This document shows, piece by piece, positions 62,611 through 64,000 of a stretch of DNA of 64,000 bases. The notes beneath the pieces are model-generated. The model ran no database searches. It saw nothing but the letters and a program-made list of their open reading frames with translations, and was not told the origin of the DNA. The DNA is from Achromobacter sp. ASV32. Lineage in GTDB: Bacteria > Pseudomonadota > Gammaproteobacteria > Burkholderiales > Burkholderiaceae_B. The stretch spans positions 28,279-92,278 of the forward strand of contig NZ_JAELTJ010000008.1 of the NCBI RefSeq assembly GCF_016428805.1. Direction: 5' to 3'. The position numbers were made by a program, and so were the translations under genes. Each line of letters opens with the position of its first letter. The stretch's first letter is position 1.

Positions 62611-62650
62611 ATTAGTCCGACTGATAAAATAAATCAACAGTTGGACTGAT
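62611..62650 (+). promoter_or_regulatory. Two repressor operators before the SHOCT gene
   Basis: ATTAGTCCGACTGAT (62611-62625) and AACAGTTGGACTGAT (62636-62650) have centres at 62618 and 62643, 25 bp apart. They share the half-site GACTGAT with the operators at the cI gene. TATGAT at 62673-62678 is the likely -10 box of the gene they control. Confidence 0.7.
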
Positions 62651-62708
62651 AAATTTGTTGCGAGCCCTGCGATATGATCAAACTCCAAGTTACAAACCGG
62701 AGCAATTC

Positions 62709-63110
62709 ATGAGTGTGGCGGATGAGTTGGACAAGCTGGCGTCACTGAAAGAACGTGGCCTGCTCTCGCGAGAAGAATTTGAAAGCCAGAAGCGTCGAGT
62801 ACTCTCGGGCGGTGCCCCCTCTCAAACTTCCAACCAGGTTGAAGCGCCGGTCGCGGAGCAGAAAAAAGGCGGGGGAGTCTTGAAAGTCTTCCTTGTCCTG
62901 GCTGCGCTTGTCGCCGCGTTTTTGATCTATGGAGCTACGGTGGCAAACACGCCCGAGGCAAAGGCGCGAATGGCGGCTCAAGATGCTATCAGCCTGTGCT
63001 GGAAGGAGCAGGAGCGGAAGTCACTTACGCCCGGCGCGCAAAGGTTCGTGGCTGGGGCGTGCGAAAAGATGGAAGCTGACTACCGAGCAAAGTATGGACG
63101 CAACCCTTAG
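62709..63110 (+). CDS. SHOCT-domain membrane protein under repressor control
   Basis: A 133-residue protein. Residues 5-33 form a SHOCT motif (DELDKLASLKERGLLSREEF), about 57-80 one membrane helix (VFLVLAALVAAFLIYGATVA), and the C terminus holds two cysteines (AISLCWKEQ and AGACEKMEA). GGAG precedes the ATG. It is convergent with cI and has two CI-type operators in its promoter, so it should be silent or limited in the lysogen. Function unknown. Confidence 0.75.
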   Translation: MSVADELDKLASLKERGLLSREEFESQKRRVLSGGAPSQTSNQVEAPVAEQKKGGGVLKVFLVLAALVAAFLIYGATVANTPEAKARMAAQDAISLCWKEQERKSLTPGAQRFVAGACEKMEADYRAKYGRNP

Positions 63111-63133
63111 GCGGCCGGGGAGAGGTCCGCGTA

Positions 63134-63853
63134 CTAGAGTTTGAACCCCACCCAGAATGCGCGTCCGATGATTTCAATCTGCGGATCGTCAAACGAGAGG
63201 TGCATGTCGGGGTATCCGCCGGCAGGGTTCTCTGGGCGTGCGATGAATCCGCCGTTGCCTCTGTAGAGCCTCTTCACGAGCACTTCGCCGTGGTGGCGAA
63301 AAGCGTACACCTTGCCGTTGATGATGGTGGTGGCGCCTCGATTGACAAGCAGCACTGCACCGTCAGGGATAAGTGGCTCCATGCTGTCGCCCTTTACCGA
63401 TACCGACACCGTGTCGTCTGGGTTGGCACCAGCATTGCGAAGGAAGTCCGCGCGGAATGACAAGCGGCCCTTGTCGTCCTCGGACATGACCAGCTCCCCG
63501 TGCCCAGCTGAAAGCCGGACATCCAGTCGGCGGACTGAAACGAACTCAAGCGTATCTTCTTCTGGTGCAGCATCGGCAATGCGCTGGATCTCCTTTGCTA
63601 GATCCATGCTGATGTCTTCCGGGGCACAGCCAAAGAGCGCAGCGAATTTGACGACTGCGTTGACATTCAGCGGTATCTTCCCGTTGACGTATTGGCTAAC
63701 CGAGCTTTGACTGTTGAATCCAAGCAAGGCGGCGACGGTTTCCTGCGATGCGGATTCTTTCGCCGCGCGGCGGCGCTCCTTCCATTCTTCATAGAGGGAT
63801 TTCAAGCGCGAAGCGTCAGCAAGTTGAGCTGGAGTCAGGGGCAAAGCAGGCAT
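63134..63853 (-). CDS. CI-like prophage repressor with S24 self-cleavage domain
   Basis: A 239-residue repressor. Helix-turn-helix at 38-75 (SQETVAALLGFNSQSSVSQY, VNGKIPLNVNAVVKFAALFG). The cleavage bond is Ala116-Gly117 (RLSAGHGE), the nucleophile Ser157 (KGDSMEPLIPDGA) and the general-base Lys194 (EVLVKRLYR), as in LexA/CI. RecA-triggered self-cleavage would induce the prophage. ATG 63853 is preferred to TTG 63889, which lies within an operator. Three operators precede it. Confidence 0.9.
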   Translation of the reverse strand: MPALPLTPAQLADASRLKSLYEEWKERRRAAKESASQETVAALLGFNSQSSVSQYVNGKIPLNVNAVVKFAALFGCAPEDISMDLAKEIQRIADAAPEEDTLEFVSVRRLDVRLSAGHGELVMSEDDKGRLSFRADFLRNAGANPDDTVSVSVKGDSMEPLIPDGAVLLVNRGATTIINGKVYAFRHHGEVLVKRLYRGNGGFIARPENPAGGYPDMHLSFDDPQIEIIGRAFWVGFKL

Positions 63854-63865
63854 AGGCGCAACGGT

Positions 63866-63928
63866 ATTAGGCAGGCTGATATTTAGCAATCAGTCAGACT
63901 GTTGACGTAAATAATCAGTCAGACTAAT
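63866..63928. promoter_or_regulatory. Three operators in the cI-cro intergenic region
   Basis: ATTAGGCAGGCTGAT (63866-63880), ATCAGTCAGACTGTT (63889-63903) and ATCAGTCAGACTAAT (63914-63928), centres at 63873, 63896 and 63921 (23 and 25 bp apart). The common half-site is ATCAGTC / GACTGAT. The layout of three sites between divergent cI and cro is that of lambdoid right operators. Confidence 0.82.
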
Positions 63929-63936
63929 ATTTGTGA

Positions 63937-64000
63937 ATGAACTCCATTCGCCAAATCCGCAAAGCGGCTGCACTTTCACAGGCATAGCTTGCTGCCGCCC
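63937..64000 (+). pseudogene. Cro-like gene start with in-frame amber codon
   Basis: ATG 63937 reads MNSIRQIRKAAALSQA, then TAG at 63985-63987, then LAAA to the window edge. In Cro/Xre proteins the position after LSQA is normally Glu (GAG), one base from TAG, and LAAA continues the helix-turn-helix. So the frame is a cro homologue interrupted at codon 17. It may be a mutation, a sequencing error or a truncated gene; the rest lies outside. Confidence 0.6.

Larger units (their letters stand above)
51620..64000. mobile_element. Left part of an integrated temperate prophage
   Basis: The element begins at the 3' end of tRNA-Leu and continues beyond the right edge. It contains a tyrosine integrase, an AlpA-like HTH protein, two DNA methyltransferases, a ParB-like protein, small early proteins, single inward genes and a CI/Cro immunity region with repeated operators. 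No structural genes are seen yet, so phage type cannot be named, and the right attachment site is not visible. Confidence 0.9.

Overview
The window is high-GC chromosomal DNA from a betaproteobacterium of the Alcaligenaceae, most likely Achromobacter or Bordetella. This rests on the gene orders ribF-ileS-lspA and dapC-dapD-dapE-prmB-yheS, a Bug/TctC-type receptor, several amino-acid uptake systems and protein sequence character. Roughly 51.6 kb is host chromosome. From a tRNA-Leu gene at 51560 to the right edge lies the left end of an integrated temperate prophage.

The left part (1-26.2 kb) is rich in amino-acid transport and turnover: the 3' end of putA, a complete livKHMGF operon with an intrinsic terminator between livK and livH, and a divergent MFS/TetR pair with two matching operators. 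A 73-residue protein lies downstream of two NtrC-like sites. Then come an Nramp transporter under a Fur-like palindrome, osmC, an ornithine-cyclodeaminase-like gene with an amino-acid-binding protein, ehuBCDA for (hydroxy)ectoine uptake, an OYE-family reductase, a dimeric dUTPase, a DedA protein, a Nudix hydrolase, and an IclR-controlled cluster pepE-DUF1177-aroM-bug of unknown pathway.

The middle (26.2-51.5 kb) is mostly housekeeping: coaBC, lspA, ileS, ribF, purN, an rsmB-family rRNA methyltransferase with eight 32-residue Arg/Gly-rich repeats at its N terminus, a fatty-acid desaturase, uvrD, a small chorismate mutase, yheS, prmB and the succinyl branch of lysine/DAP synthesis (dapE, dapD, dapC). 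Inserted among these is an iron-responsive surface-signalling unit (fecI, fecR, TonB receptor) with a MauG-like di-haem peroxidase overlapping the receptor gene.

The prophage (from about 51.62 kb) starts with tRNA-Leu(UAG) as attachment site, candidate integrase arm sites and a TTG-initiated tyrosine integrase. It then has leftward early genes: an AlpA-like HTH, two DNA methyltransferases, a zinc-ribbon peptide, a ParB-like protein and small proteins. Five single genes point the other way in the gaps. Three of these encode a recurring two-helix membrane protein and one a HEPN-like protein. A 25-residue amphipathic peptide is followed by a long mutually exclusive RNA hairpin. The immunity region holds a self-cleaving CI repressor (leftward), three operators, and a divergent cro-like gene that shows an in-frame amber codon at codon 17. 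Two more operators with the same 25-bp spacing lie in front of a SHOCT-domain membrane protein, placing it in the lysogeny regulon. The right end of the prophage is outside the window.
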